Shown in pieces: positions 15,582-24,885 of a DNA stretch of 53,408 nt. The stretch is from Cetobacterium sp. ZOR0034. Its GTDB lineage: Bacteria > Fusobacteriota > Fusobacteriia > Fusobacteriales > Fusobacteriaceae. The DNA lies in assembly GCF_000799075.1 (NCBI RefSeq), contig NZ_JTLI01000034.1:1-53408 (forward strand). Reading direction: 5' to 3'. The number at the start of each line of letters is the position of its first letter. The stretch's first letter is position 1. The notes beneath the pieces were generated by a model. The model did not search any database, was not told where the DNA came from, and was given only the letters and a program-made list of their open reading frames with translations. Both the position numbers and the translations under genes were made by a program.

Positions 15582-16790
15582 ATGAAAAGAAGAGAAAGAT
15601 ACATTATTAGCGGTTTAGTCATGTTCTTATGTATGGGAACTATCTATTCATGGGGAGTATTCCAAACCCCTTTAAGACAAACTTTAGAAACACTTTATGG
15701 AGAACCTGTTTCTCCTACTTTGGCAAGCATGCCATATACAACATTTTTATTTTGCTATGCATTTTCAATGCCTGTAGCTGGTTTATTTATTAAAAAAATC
15801 AATCCAAAAATTTTGGCTATAGCTGGTTCACTTTTAATATCTTTAGCTTGGATTTTGGCTTCATATGCTAAAAGTATTGAGTTTATAATTTTAACCTACG
15901 GGATTTTAGGTGGAATCGGCGTAGGAACTGTTTATGGGATTCCTATGGCCGTTGTAACAGAATGGTTCCCTGATAAAAAGGGATTTGCAGTTGGATTAAC
16001 ACTTTTAGGTTTTGGACTTTCACCATTTATTACAGCTCCTTTAGCTGGAGAATTAATAATTAAATTTGGTGTCTTTTCTACCTTTAAAATCTTAGGAATA
16101 GCTTTTGCTGTTATACTTACACTTTTATCTTTAACCTTAAGGTTTCCAAACAAAAGTGAAATAGTTGTAACTACACAAAAACATGAAGATTTAGGGTTTG
16201 ATATCGGTCCTAAAGATATGCTTAAAACTACAAAATTTTATGCACTTTGGAGTTGCTATGCTATTGGAGCCTTTTCTGGGCTTTTAGCAATCGGAGTTTC
16301 AAGTTCATATGCTCAACAAGTGATTGGAATCTCTCCACTAAAAGCAGCATTTTTCACATCATTCTTTGCTATTTTTAACGGAATTGGAAGACCATTATTC
16401 GGAGCTATTACAGATAAATTAGGTTCTAAAAAAGCTATTTTAATATCATATTCATCAATTATTTTTGCAGCGGGATTATCTTTAACTTTTAAAGGTAATA
16501 TTATCGCCTTCGTCATAGGTTTCTCAATCTTATGGTTAAATTTGGGTGGATGGTTATCAATAGCTCCTGCATCAACTGCAAATATTTTTGGAAAACCTCA
16601 TTATACTGCAAACTACGGAATACTTTTCACAGCTTATGGTATTGGAGCTCTATCTCAAGGGTTTATTGGCGGATATTTTAAAGAAACTTTTGGATCATAC
16701 ATCTATATTTTTTATCCTGTTATTGTTGCTTGTATTTTAGGAATATTTATCTGCTTAATTTTTCTTCGAAATAAAAGTGTCAAAGGTTAA
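15582..16790 (+). CDS. OFA-family MFS transporter (oxalate/formate-antiporter-like)
   Basis: 402 residues, 12 predicted membrane segments. OFA signatures: RYIISGLVMFLCMGTIYSWGVF at the N-terminus, YGILGGIGVGTVYGIPMAVV (about 106-125), EWFPDKKGFAVGLTLLGFGL (127-146) and NGIGRPLFGAITDKLGSKKA (about 266-285). The family moves small carboxylates such as oxalate, formate or lactate. The substrate is not deducible here. RBS AATAGGAG. Its 3' end overlaps a terminator stem. Confidence 0.85.
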   Translation: MKRRERYIISGLVMFLCMGTIYSWGVFQTPLRQTLETLYGEPVSPTLASMPYTTFLFCYAFSMPVAGLFIKKINPKILAIAGSLLISLAWILASYAKSIEFIILTYGILGGIGVGTVYGIPMAVVTEWFPDKKGFAVGLTLLGFGLSPFITAPLAGELIIKFGVFSTFKILGIAFAVILTLLSLTLRFPNKSEIVVTTQKHEDLGFDIGPKDMLKTTKFYALWSCYAIGAFSGLLAIGVSSSYAQQVIGISPLKAAFFTSFFAIFNGIGRPLFGAITDKLGSKKAILISYSSIIFAAGLSLTFKGNIIAFVIGFSILWLNLGGWLSIAPASTANIFGKPHYTANYGILFTAYGIGALSQGFIGGYFKETFGSYIYIFYPVIVACILGIFICLIFLRNKSVKG

Positions 16791-16803
16791 CAACCTTTGA
16801 CAC
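16777..16803. terminator. bidirectional terminator
   Basis: 12-bp perfect stem GTGTCAAAGGTT/AACCTTTGACAC with a 3-nt loop. It spans the stop codon of the OFA permease and ends 3 nt before the convergent MoeA-fusion gene. A- and T-runs flank it. Confidence 0.8.
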
Positions 16804-16805
16804 TT

Positions 16806-18698
16806 TTACTTTTCTATCCTTATTATTTCTCCTGGCTTTTTTAAGCTATAACCATCTAACTCAGATATTTTTCTTTTAAAGAAATCAGATTTTAAAAACT
16901 CTATGAAACCATTAATCTTATCACTATTTTTTATTTTAGGATTAACTAAAAAATCGTACTCCTCTTCAGATATTGAGATAAAATCTAAATCTGCTATTTT
17001 AGCAGCCTCCATTATTCCAAGACCAACATCAGCAGTTCCATTTTTTATAGCCATCGCAACATCTAAGTGTGTAGATAACTCATAATCATATCCTACAATC
17101 TCTTCTGAATCGATCTCTTCTTTTTTCAAAAAATAATCTAAAAGTATTCTTGTTCCTGAGCCTCTTTGTCTATTTACAAATCTAACTTTTTGAGAAAAAA
17201 TATCTTTTATATTTTTTATTTGAAGAGGGTTTCCTTTTTGAACCATTATCCCTTGAACTCTTCGAACACCTTTTATCAATAACATTTCTTGATTCGGGAA
17301 GTATTTTTTTATAAACGAAATATTGTAAACTCCACTCTCTTCATCCAACATATGAATTGGAGCTATATGGGCATTTTCCTGTTTTATAGCCAATATACCA
17401 CCAAGACTTCCAACATGTGTTGAACAAAGCTTTATAGAATCCCCTATCAAATCCATGACAACATCATGACTTCCAATTGATATAAGATTATCATCAATCT
17501 CTTTTATAGGTTTTAAAAGTCTTACTTTAACTATCTCTCCAGCCCCTAATCCTTCTACAGCTCTTGGGATTTCCAAAATTCCATCAGCTTTTGATAAACT
17601 TGTCGTAATTCCAGCTCCTCTAGAAAGAGGCATAGCTATATACCCATTCTCCCCTTTATGTATAGTTACTCTCACAAGCTCTTTGTGCTTCAAAGATGAG
17701 TTTATATTTTTCCCCAACTTTCCTTCAATATACTTTGTTTCAGAAGAAAGTTTTGTCATATTTTCTAAAAGAGGTTTTAAAAATATATCCATCGCTAAAT
17801 ATGCTGATACAGGATACCCTGGAATTCCTATAACTGGTTTTTCATTTATCTTTCCCAAAATTGTTGGCTTTCCAGGTTTTATTGCTACACCATGAACAAC
17901 AACCTCACCAAGCTCACTAATAATATATTTTGTGTAGTCTTTGCTTCCTGCCGATGAACCAGCATTTATAATTACTATATCGTACTCTTTTGAAAGTTCA
18001 TCCAATCTTTTTTTCATCTCAATTGGATCATCCTTCAATCTATCTTTAATTTCTGGAACTCCTCCCCACTCTTTTATTTGAGCTGAAAATATATATGAGT
18101 TACAATCTATAACCGATCTCTCTTTAAACTCTTCTTTGAATATATCAATAACTTCATCTCCCGTTGGAACAATTGCAACTTGAGGTTTTTTATATACTTC
18201 AATCTCCTTTATCCCTCCTGTTATTAAAGCTCCTAAATCTTGAGGTGCTATTTTATGATTTGATTTTATCAACATATCTCCCGCTATAATGTCTTCTCCA
18301 ATTGGCCTTATATGTTGCCAAGGCTTAGCATTTTTAATTACTTTAAACTCTCCATTTTCTAACTCAATAAGTTCCTCAATCATAACAACACAATTTCCAC
18401 TTTTTAAATCTAAAGAATTCCCTGTATTGACATATCTAAAATCACTCTCTTTTAAGTAAACTGGAGTTGTTTCTGTTGCTGATTTTATTTTTTCTGAAAA
18501 TATGAATATTCCATCCATTGCACTTGCTGGATAAGTTGGAGAACAATAGTTTGCAAAAACAGCCCTTGAAGTTACCCTTCCAACAGAATCTAGAACTGAT
18601 ATTTTTTCACTCTCTAAATTCAAAGATAAACTAGATAAATATCTATTTATTGCTTCGTCTACATCTATGTTATCTATATAAACATTTCTCTCAATCAT
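16806..18698 (-). CDS. MoeA-like molybdenumtransferase fused to a periplasmic-binding-like domain
   Basis: 630 residues. The N-terminal ~400 residues are MoeA: PASAMDGIF (Mo-pterin loop), PTGDEV, VIINAGSSAGSKDYT and GIPGYPVSAYLAMD. The C-terminal ~220 residues resemble a type-2 periplasmic-binding/ModE-partner domain: SHDVVMDLIGD, THVGSLGGILAI, RQRGSGTRILLDYF, TADVGLGIMEAA. This MoeA-PBP architecture is known in clostridia and archaea. MoeA inserts Mo or W into molybdopterin; the extra domain may bind or sense the oxyanion. It overlaps the upstream moeA by 8 nt and is the last gene of the tup-fdhD-moeA series. Confidence 0.88.
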   Translation of the reverse strand: MIERNVYIDNIDVDEAINRYLSSLSLNLESEKISVLDSVGRVTSRAVFANYCSPTYPASAMDGIFIFSEKIKSATETTPVYLKESDFRYVNTGNSLDLKSGNCVVMIEELIELENGEFKVIKNAKPWQHIRPIGEDIIAGDMLIKSNHKIAPQDLGALITGGIKEIEVYKKPQVAIVPTGDEVIDIFKEEFKERSVIDCNSYIFSAQIKEWGGVPEIKDRLKDDPIEMKKRLDELSKEYDIVIINAGSSAGSKDYTKYIISELGEVVVHGVAIKPGKPTILGKINEKPVIGIPGYPVSAYLAMDIFLKPLLENMTKLSSETKYIEGKLGKNINSSLKHKELVRVTIHKGENGYIAMPLSRGAGITTSLSKADGILEIPRAVEGLGAGEIVKVRLLKPIKEIDDNLISIGSHDVVMDLIGDSIKLCSTHVGSLGGILAIKQENAHIAPIHMLDEESGVYNISFIKKYFPNQEMLLIKGVRRVQGIMVQKGNPLQIKNIKDIFSQKVRFVNRQRGSGTRILLDYFLKKEEIDSEEIVGYDYELSTHLDVAMAIKNGTADVGLGIMEAAKIADLDFISISEEEYDFLVNPKIKNSDKINGFIEFLKSDFFKRKISELDGYSLKKPGEIIRIEK

Positions 18699-19896
18699 TT
18701 AGTATCACCTCTACCACTTCACCTTTATAAAATCCTTCTTTATATTCTGGAATAATAATTATTCCATCACATTCTAATAGAGGTCTTATCATAGACGACT
18801 TGCTCGTAACTGGATATATTTTAACTTCTCCATTTACAACTTCTAATTTAGCATTTATAAAACATCTTTTTCCAGAATCACCATAAATATTTTGAGCTAA
18901 CTCGCCATATACTTTAACTCTATCTCTATTTAAAAAAGTTGGTTCAATCAAAGCTTTAAAAACCGTCACTCCTGATTGAGGATGACCAGGCATACCAAAT
19001 ACAAATTTATCTTTGCACTTAGCAACTATAGTTGGTTTTCCAGGCTTTAAAGAAAGCCCATGAATAAATACTTCTCCACCAATTTTCTCCAATGCCGCAA
19101 CAGTAAAATCCCTCATACCTACAGAACTTCCACCAGAAATTAAAACTATATCCGATTTCTCAAGAGCACTCTCTAACTTTTTAGACAATAACTCTAAATC
19201 ATCTCTCACTAAAAATGTTTGAACAACTTCTCCAAACCCTTCTTCGATCAATGCTGAAAATATATGTGTATTTATATCATAGACCTCTCCAAGTTTTAAA
19301 TCCTTTCCTAATTCTACAATCTCATCACCTGTTGATATTATCGAAAATTTAAGTTTTTTATAAACTTTAACTCTAGATTTTCCTATTGAAGAGAGTACTC
19401 CGATATGACTTGATTTTATAATCTCACCTTTTCTTATTAAAATCTCATCTTTTGTCACTTCAGTACCTTTTAAAATGATATTTGAGAGTTCTGAAACTCC
19501 TCGATTCACAAGTATCTCATCAGCCAAATTTTCACAATCTTCAATCATAACCACGGCATCTGAACCCTCTGGTAACATTCCTCCTGTAGGAATATACATA
19601 CATTCTCCAGATTTTAAAAATATGTCCGTCTTCTTCCCCATCTCTCCCTCTCCTATATACGTTAAAGGAATTGGTGAAAACTCACTTGCTCCAAATATAT
19701 CTTTTGCTTTTACTGCATATCCGTCAACTGTAGATCTATCAAAGGACGGAATATCTATTTCAGAAAATATATCCTCTGAAAGAACTCTATTTAAACTTTT
19801 CCATAAAGGTATCTCCTCTATCTCAATAACTTTATCTATTCTTTTTTTTATCTCATTTATAGCCTGATCTAAGGTAATTGTTTTAAAAAAATTCAT
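18691..19896 (-). CDS. moeA: molybdopterin molybdenumtransferase MoeA
   Basis: 401 residues, standard MoeA length. Motifs: FDRSTVDGYAVKA (about 54-66), PTGGMLPEGSDAVVMIED, STGDEIVELG, DIVLISGGSSVGMRDF and FGMPGHPQSGVTVF. It joins molybdate or tungstate to adenylated molybdopterin in the cytoplasm. This is a second, unfused MoeA beside the 630-residue MoeA-PBP protein. Two MoeA paralogues in one operon with a tungstate transporter suggest separate Mo and W handling (inference). RBS GGAGAGGAGG. Confidence 0.92.
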   Translation of the reverse strand: MNFFKTITLDQAINEIKKRIDKVIEIEEIPLWKSLNRVLSEDIFSEIDIPSFDRSTVDGYAVKAKDIFGASEFSPIPLTYIGEGEMGKKTDIFLKSGECMYIPTGGMLPEGSDAVVMIEDCENLADEILVNRGVSELSNIILKGTEVTKDEILIRKGEIIKSSHIGVLSSIGKSRVKVYKKLKFSIISTGDEIVELGKDLKLGEVYDINTHIFSALIEEGFGEVVQTFLVRDDLELLSKKLESALEKSDIVLISGGSSVGMRDFTVAALEKIGGEVFIHGLSLKPGKPTIVAKCKDKFVFGMPGHPQSGVTVFKALIEPTFLNRDRVKVYGELAQNIYGDSGKRCFINAKLEVVNGEVKIYPVTSKSSMIRPLLECDGIIIIPEYKEGFYKGEVVEVILND

Positions 19897-19909
19897 TCCT
19901 CCTCTCCTT

Positions 19910-20632
19910 TTATATTTTTATTCTCTCTTCAAATGTATATATTATAGGTTCATTTTTTCCAACTCTTCCAATTAAGCAAATACCTAACTTTTGAGCTAAC
20001 TCTACTGCAAGGCTACTTGGAATACTTATTGTTGCTACAACTGGAATCTTTGTTGAAACAGCTTTTAAAACCATATCCAAAGATAATCTTCCAGTTGTAG
20101 TTATAACTGAATTTCTCAAATCAAAATCTTTATCTAAAGCAGCACCAATAACTTTATCCACAGCATTATGTCTTCCTATATCCTCTCTTATAACAATCTC
20201 TCCTTGTAAATTACCAATAGCTGCACAGTGCATTCCTCCACTTTTTTTATACATCTCTGCTCCATCTAACATTTGAATAGCAACTTTTTTTAATCTGTCT
20301 AAAGATACTTCACCTGAATAATCTACTCTTTCCTTCTCCATAATTTTTTCATCAAAAAGAGCTCCGCTTCCACAGCCACTTAAAACAACTTTTGGAATTG
20401 TAAAAAGATCCTCCCTTACTTCTGAATGAGTACATGCCACAATAAGTTTTGCATCTTTGCACGCTCCAATACTTTCTAATTCCTCTTTACTTTTTATTAC
20501 TCCTCTTGTATAAAGATGACCTAGCGCTAAGTCTTCTAAATCATAAGGTGAGCACATAAATGTAACTAATTTTTCTGTATTTACTCTTAATTCTATTGGT
20601 GCTTCGTCACATACATTAATTTTTTTTGACAT
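19910..20632 (-). CDS. fdhD: FdhD-type sulfurtransferase for molybdo/tungsto-enzyme maturation
   Basis: 240 residues from the ATG at 20632 (MSKKINVCDEAPIELRVN), chosen because the longer in-frame reading (to 20686) lies inside the ABC gene. Family motifs: TFMCSPYDLEDLALGHL, VREDIGRHNAVDKVIG and TTGRLSLDMVLKAVS. Known FdhD proteins pass sulfur from IscS to bis-MGD of formate dehydrogenase using a CxxC; here the loop is LSGCGSGALF with only one of the two cysteines. Its start overlaps the ABC ATPase gene by 17 nt. No formate dehydrogenase lies in this window, so it may serve an enzyme elsewhere. Confidence 0.88.
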   Translation of the reverse strand: MSKKINVCDEAPIELRVNTEKLVTFMCSPYDLEDLALGHLYTRGVIKSKEELESIGACKDAKLIVACTHSEVREDLFTIPKVVLSGCGSGALFDEKIMEKERVDYSGEVSLDRLKKVAIQMLDGAEMYKKSGGMHCAAIGNLQGEIVIREDIGRHNAVDKVIGAALDKDFDLRNSVITTTGRLSLDMVLKAVSTKIPVVATISIPSSLAVELAQKLGICLIGRVGKNEPIIYTFEERIKI

Positions 20633-21239
20633 ATATCCCTCTTTTTTCCAAAATATTTCCTTCATCAATTTCAAAAATAGCATCACTTATTCTTAATGCT
20701 TGCTCATAATCATGAGTTATTATGAGAATTAGTTTCCCTTCATTTTTCATTTTTACTATTATATCTTCTACTAAGGCCGTGCTCTTCTTATCTAGACTCG
20801 CTGTTGGCTCATCTAAAAAAGCTATTTTCTTATTATAAAGAACTGTTCTTATAAATTGAACTTTCGCTTTCTCTCCACCTGATAAAGTTGAAATTAATGA
20901 AGTTTCTAGCTCTGATATTCCAAAAATTTTTAGAAACTCTCTAATTTTTGAAATCTCTATCTTTTCATCTCTCAATTTAAACGGCTCTATCAAATTATAA
21001 GCTACACTCCCTTTAAAAAACATTGGTTCCTGACTACATAAGATTACCTCATTCATATCTATTTCAATCTTTCCCTCATCGGATGTTAAAATCCCTGCTA
21101 AAATATTTAATAGTGTACTCTTTCCTGCTCCGTTTCTTCCTATTAAAGAATAAATTTTTCCCGTTTCTAGAATTAGCTCTGGAATATTTAAAATTAATCT
21201 ATTGTCATAAAATTTTTTTAAGTTTTTAATTTTTATCAT
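20616..21239 (-). CDS. tupC: ABC transporter ATP-binding protein, probably tungstate
   Basis: 207 residues, compact ATPase. Walker A GRNGAGKST (about 33-41), signature LSGGEKAKVQF, Walker B IAFLDEPTASLD and the H-loop ITHDYE. It follows a permease and a TupA-type binding protein, so it energises tungstate (or molybdate) import. It shares 17 nt with the fdhD start. Confidence 0.87.
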   Translation of the reverse strand: MIKIKNLKKFYDNRLILNIPELILETGKIYSLIGRNGAGKSTLLNILAGILTSDEGKIEIDMNEVILCSQEPMFFKGSVAYNLIEPFKLRDEKIEISKIREFLKIFGISELETSLISTLSGGEKAKVQFIRTVLYNKKIAFLDEPTASLDKKSTALVEDIIVKMKNEGKLILIITHDYEQALRISDAIFEIDEGNILEKRGIYVKKN

Positions 21240-21869
21240 CTAACTCACCTTTTTTATAAGTATATTCAATGAAAAAGATAGTAAAAATAAAATTAAAGCT
21301 ATTATAAGAGATGTATTATAATTTCCCATTGAAGTTGAAAGAGCTATATACGTTGTCATAACTCTTGTAGAACCTTTTATATTTCCACCTACTAGCATAA
21401 CAGAACCGACCTCTGATATTCCTCTAGCAAAAGCTATTAAAAAAATACTTAAAAATCTTGTTTTTAGCTCTCGAAAAAAAACTTTTTTCAGTTGTGATTT
21501 TGGTATGTGTAAAATTTTACATGTCGTTAAAATCTTCACTCCGTCTCCCTCTAACACTTCAGAGCAAAGAGTTACAACAAGCGGTAATAGCAGTAAAAAC
21601 TGAGCTATCACTATTGCTGTTGGTGTAAATAATAAATTTAGAGGTCCCAATAGTCCTCTTCTTGAAAGTAATAAAAGTACCAACAATCCAAAAATTATCG
21701 TTGGTACTCCTGTTAAAGCTCTAAAAAAATCTAGTATCTTTTTATATAATCTGTCTCTTCTAAAAAACAGCCATAAACTTATAAAAAAACCAACAATTGA
21801 GCTAAATATACTTGCGGTTCCTGTCAAAACTAAAGATAGTAAAACTATCTCTAAAATCTCAGCTTTCAC
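21240..21869 (-). CDS. tupB: tungstate ABC transporter permease
   Basis: 209 residues, about five membrane helices. BPD-transport inner-membrane motif in the EAA region: ARGISEVGSVMLVGGNIKGSTRVMTT (split here as ARGISEVGSVMLV and GGNIKGSTRV). The start codon appears to be GTG at 21869, one base after the TupA stop. Gene order TupA-TupB-TupC and the TTTS-type binding protein support tungstate rather than another anion. Confidence 0.86.
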   Translation of the reverse strand: MKAEILEIVLLSLVLTGTASIFSSIVGFFISLWLFFRRDRLYKKILDFFRALTGVPTIIFGLLVLLLLSRRGLLGPLNLLFTPTAIVIAQFLLLLPLVVTLCSEVLEGDGVKILTTCKILHIPKSQLKKVFFRELKTRFLSIFLIAFARGISEVGSVMLVGGNIKGSTRVMTTYIALSTSMGNYNTSLIIALILFLLSFSLNILIKKVS

Positions 21870-21870
21870 C

Positions 21871-22656
21871 TTAATAACCTATATAAAATAGTGGTGTTCC
21901 AAACTCTGATTCACCAAACTTTCTCATTATTTCTTCTGCTTCTTTCGATTGCATAAACTTTATAAAAGTTTTTATATCCTCTTTTTTAGAATCTTTTACA
22001 TTGCTTAACTCTAAAATAGAATATATATTCTTCAATGGTTCTTTCTCATCTAAAGGAACCTCTTGTAATTTAAAATTATCTTTAACTTTTAAAAATGTTC
22101 CGCTGTCTGATAAAGTAAATCCTTGTAATTCAGATGTTAGATTCAGTGTTTTTGCCATTCCTAAACCTGCTTCTTTATAATTTTTAAAATTCTTATCTAT
22201 TTTTGCTTCTTTCCACATTGACAACTCTTTAGAATGAGTTCCCGATTTATCTCCTCTTGAAATAAAAACAGAGTTTTCTGTGGCTATTTTGTTTAATAGC
22301 TCATTTAAATCTCTTGGATACCCCGACAAATCTTTTTCATTATTCGTTACAATAACAAAATAATTATGCATCAATGGATATCTCTTCAGTCCATATCCAT
22401 CTTCAATAAATTTAATCTCTCTTCCCGGATCGTGAGTGAAAAGAATATCCACATCGCCTCTTTTACCTAATTCAAGTGCTTCTCCAGTTCCTTTTGCTAT
22501 CCATTTTAAATCAATGCCTGTTTCTTTTTTTAAATTTTGAGAAATTTCTGTTAAAAATCCTGTGTCATCTAATGATGTAGTAGTTCCCATTAAAATTTCA
22601 CCAGCTTGAAGTGTCGTCCCTAGTAATAAACTGAATAAAAATATAGATTTTTTCAT
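21871..22656 (-). CDS. tupA: tungstate-binding periplasmic protein
   Basis: 261 residues with signal peptide (MKKSIFLFSLLLGTTLQA). The TupA hallmark GTTTSLDDTGFL follows the signal, with SRGDKSGTHSKEL and FTLSDSGTFL later. TupA proteins bind tungstate with very high affinity and prefer it to molybdate. RBS AAGGGGGAACGCC. First gene of a leftward operon, diverging from the AOR operon. Confidence 0.9.
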   Translation of the reverse strand: MKKSIFLFSLLLGTTLQAGEILMGTTTSLDDTGFLTEISQNLKKETGIDLKWIAKGTGEALELGKRGDVDILFTHDPGREIKFIEDGYGLKRYPLMHNYFVIVTNNEKDLSGYPRDLNELLNKIATENSVFISRGDKSGTHSKELSMWKEAKIDKNFKNYKEAGLGMAKTLNLTSELQGFTLSDSGTFLKVKDNFKLQEVPLDEKEPLKNIYSILELSNVKDSKKEDIKTFIKFMQSKEAEEIMRKFGESEFGTPLFYIGY

Positions 22657-22684
22657 GGCGTTCCCCCTTATTAAAAGATGAGTA

Positions 22685-22713
22685 ATTATACTACGTCCAG
22701 ATATTTTTTACAA
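22685..22713 (-). promoter_or_regulatory. promoter of the tup operon
   Basis: Minus strand: TTGTAA (22708-22713), 17-nt spacer, TATAAT (22685-22690), 28 bases before the tupA ATG. Confidence 0.6.
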
Positions 22714-22788
22714 CTTTTTTATAGCTTTTGTGTTTGGTTTCGAGATTTTTTTCACTAAAACAGAATGAAAATTGTTTTGTTTTACCTA

Positions 22789-22817
22789 TTGATATTCTGG
22801 TCTTTATGAGGTATACT
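22789..22817 (+). promoter_or_regulatory. promoter of the AOR operon
   Basis: TTGATA (22789-22794), exact 17-nt spacer, TATACT (22812-22817), 47 bases before the AOR ATG. It is back-to-back with the tup promoter, which suits joint control by tungsten or aldehyde supply. Confidence 0.65.
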
Positions 22818-22864
22818 CGCATTAATAAGTGTTTATCATCAACTATATAATTTAGGAGGTAATT

Positions 22865-24670
22865 ATGGTAACATCATATAACGGAAAGTTATTAAGAGTT
22901 AATTTAACAACTGAAGAGGTAATCTGTGAAACTTTGAATTTAGAACTAGCTAAAAAATTTATTGGAGCAAGAGGACTTGGAAGTAAAATTCTTCTTGACG
23001 AAATAGACCCCAATATCGATCCTTTATCTGCCGAAAATAAGCTTGTTATCATGACTGGACCTGTAACAGGAGCCTCTGTTCCTACAGGTGGTCGATATGT
23101 TGTAGTTACAAAATCTCCACTCACTGGTATGATTGCCTGCTCAAACTCGGGTGGTCAATGGGGGGCGAAATTAAAATACGCTGGTTTTGATGGTATTATT
23201 ATAGAAGGTAAAAGTTCATCTCCTAAATACTTATATATAAATGATGATAAAATTGAACTTTTAGATGCAGAACATATTTGGGGTAGAACAAGCAATGAGG
23301 CAAATATATTTTTCAGTGCTATTCATCCAAATTCTTCTGTTTTAAACATAGGACCAGGTGGTGAAAATCAATCACTTATGGCTGCTATTATAAATGATGG
23401 CGACAGAGCTGCTGGTCGTTCTGGAGTCGGTGCTGTAATGGGATCAAAAGCTTTAAAAGCTATTGTTGTAAATTCAACTAGAACCTCTATTCCTGTGAAT
23501 AATCCCGATGAACTAAGAAAAGAGCTAGTAGTCGCTATGAAAAAAATTAAAGAGGATGGGGTTACAGGAACTGGTCTTCCTACTTATGGAACTGCTGTTC
23601 TTGTTAATATAATAAATGAAACTGGAAGTTTTCCTACAAATAACTGGCAAGGTGCTCATTCCAAAGAAGCTGAAAGTATCAGTGGAGAAACTTTAGCAGA
23701 AAAATATCTAAAAAGAACCTACAACTGTCACAGATGCCCAATTGGTTGTGGAAGAGTTGTTGAAAGAGAGGGACAAGAGATTGGCGGTCCTGAATATGAA
23801 ACACTTTGGGCTTATGGTGGTAACTGTGGTGTCTATGATATTCCTAGTATAAATGAAGCTAATTTCTGGTGTAATGAACTTGGATTGGATTCAATCTCTG
23901 TTCCTTGCACTATAGCCTCTGCTATGGAGCTATATGAAAAAGGACTTATAACTGATGAAGATTGTCAAGGTGTTCCTTTAAAATTCGGAAGTAAAGATGC
24001 AATTGTTGAATGGACAAAGCGAATCGGTTTAGGAGAAACTACTCTTGGTAGACTTATGGCAAAGGGGTCTCAAAGACTTTGTGAACATTATGGTCACCCT
24101 GAAATGTCTATGTCTGTTAAAAAACAAGAACTACCAGCCTATGATGCTAGAGGAATTCAAGGAATTGGTTTAAACTATGCTACTAGTAATCGTGGGGGAT
24201 GTCATGTTAGAGGTTATATGATTTCTCCAGAAATTTTAGCTCATCCTGAACTTTTAGATAGAACTGCTACAGATAATAAAGCTGTTTGGACTAAAACTTT
24301 CCAAGATTTAACCGCTGTTATTGATTCTATGGGAATGTGTCTATTTACTTCTTTTGCTCTTGGTGCAGACGATTATAAAAATTTCTTAAATGCTGCAACT
24401 GGAACTGAACATTCTGTAACATCTCTTTTAGAAGCTGGTGAACGTATCTATAACCTTGAAAGAGTTTTTAATCAAAAAGCTGGTATGAAATCTGAAGATG
24501 ACAGATTACCTAAGCGTTTAATTGCAGACCCTATTCCTGATGGTCCTTCTAAAGGGCATAAAAGCAAGCTCGATATTATGTTGCCAGAATATTATGAAGC
24601 TCGTGGCTGGGTTGAAGCTTTTCCTACAAAAGAAACTCTTGTTAGATTAGGACTTCAAGACTTATGTTAG
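22865..24670 (+). CDS. tungsten-dependent aldehyde:ferredoxin oxidoreductase family protein
   Basis: 601 residues, the usual AOR size. The N-terminal pterin-binding domain has GARGLGSKIL, TGPVTGASVPTGGRYVV, GGQWGAKLKYAGFDGIII and GDRAAGRSGVGAVMGSKALKA. The 4Fe-4S ligands are C-x2-C-x3-C in YNCHRCPIGC (about 289-298) plus the later cysteine in DSMGMCLFT. AORs oxidise aldehydes to acids with ferredoxin, or the reverse. RBS TTTAGGAGG. It overlaps the next (MoaD-like) gene by 7 nt. The setting, with a tungstate importer on the other side of the promoter and MoeA proteins beyond, supports W as metal. Whether the substrate is acetaldehyde from the cut pathway is speculation. Confidence 0.92.
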   Translation: MVTSYNGKLLRVNLTTEEVICETLNLELAKKFIGARGLGSKILLDEIDPNIDPLSAENKLVIMTGPVTGASVPTGGRYVVVTKSPLTGMIACSNSGGQWGAKLKYAGFDGIIIEGKSSSPKYLYINDDKIELLDAEHIWGRTSNEANIFFSAIHPNSSVLNIGPGGENQSLMAAIINDGDRAAGRSGVGAVMGSKALKAIVVNSTRTSIPVNNPDELRKELVVAMKKIKEDGVTGTGLPTYGTAVLVNIINETGSFPTNNWQGAHSKEAESISGETLAEKYLKRTYNCHRCPIGCGRVVEREGQEIGGPEYETLWAYGGNCGVYDIPSINEANFWCNELGLDSISVPCTIASAMELYEKGLITDEDCQGVPLKFGSKDAIVEWTKRIGLGETTLGRLMAKGSQRLCEHYGHPEMSMSVKKQELPAYDARGIQGIGLNYATSNRGGCHVRGYMISPEILAHPELLDRTATDNKAVWTKTFQDLTAVIDSMGMCLFTSFALGADDYKNFLNAATGTEHSVTSLLEAGERIYNLERVFNQKAGMKSEDDRLPKRLIADPIPDGPSKGHKSKLDIMLPEYYEARGWVEAFPTKETLVRLGLQDLC

Positions 24671-24885
24671 AGATTCGTTTTTTTGCCACTCTTCGAAAAG
24701 AACGTGATAATTCTATTAAAATTGATTTTACTGAAGGAATAACTGGATATGAAATTATAAATTATTTTAATATCTCAGAAGCTGAAGTATCTATATTTTT
24801 AGTTAATGGCTTTCACACACCTTTAGAAAAAAATTTAAATGACAATGATATTATATCTATATTTCCACCTGTTGGGGGTGGATAA
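24664..24885 (+). CDS. MoaD/ThiS-family ubiquitin-like sulfur carrier
   Basis: 73 residues with beta-grasp pattern (MLEIRFFATLRKER at the N-terminus) ending in PPVGGG, the C-terminal diglycine that is adenylated and thiocarboxylated. The MoaD subunit donates the dithiolene sulfur of molybdopterin. It overlaps the AOR stop by 7 nt and its TAA shares a base with the ATG of the E1-like gene, so the three genes are translationally coupled. This suggests a carrier dedicated to the AOR cofactor. Confidence 0.88.
   Translation: MLEIRFFATLRKERDNSIKIDFTEGITGYEIINYFNISEAEVSIFLVNGFHTPLEKNLNDNDIISIFPPVGGG

Noticed and set aside
22657-22864. Molybdenum-cofactor riboswitch between the tup and AOR operons
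   Set aside because: The 208-nt region is accounted for by two good back-to-back promoters, and I see no Moco-type multi-stem structure.
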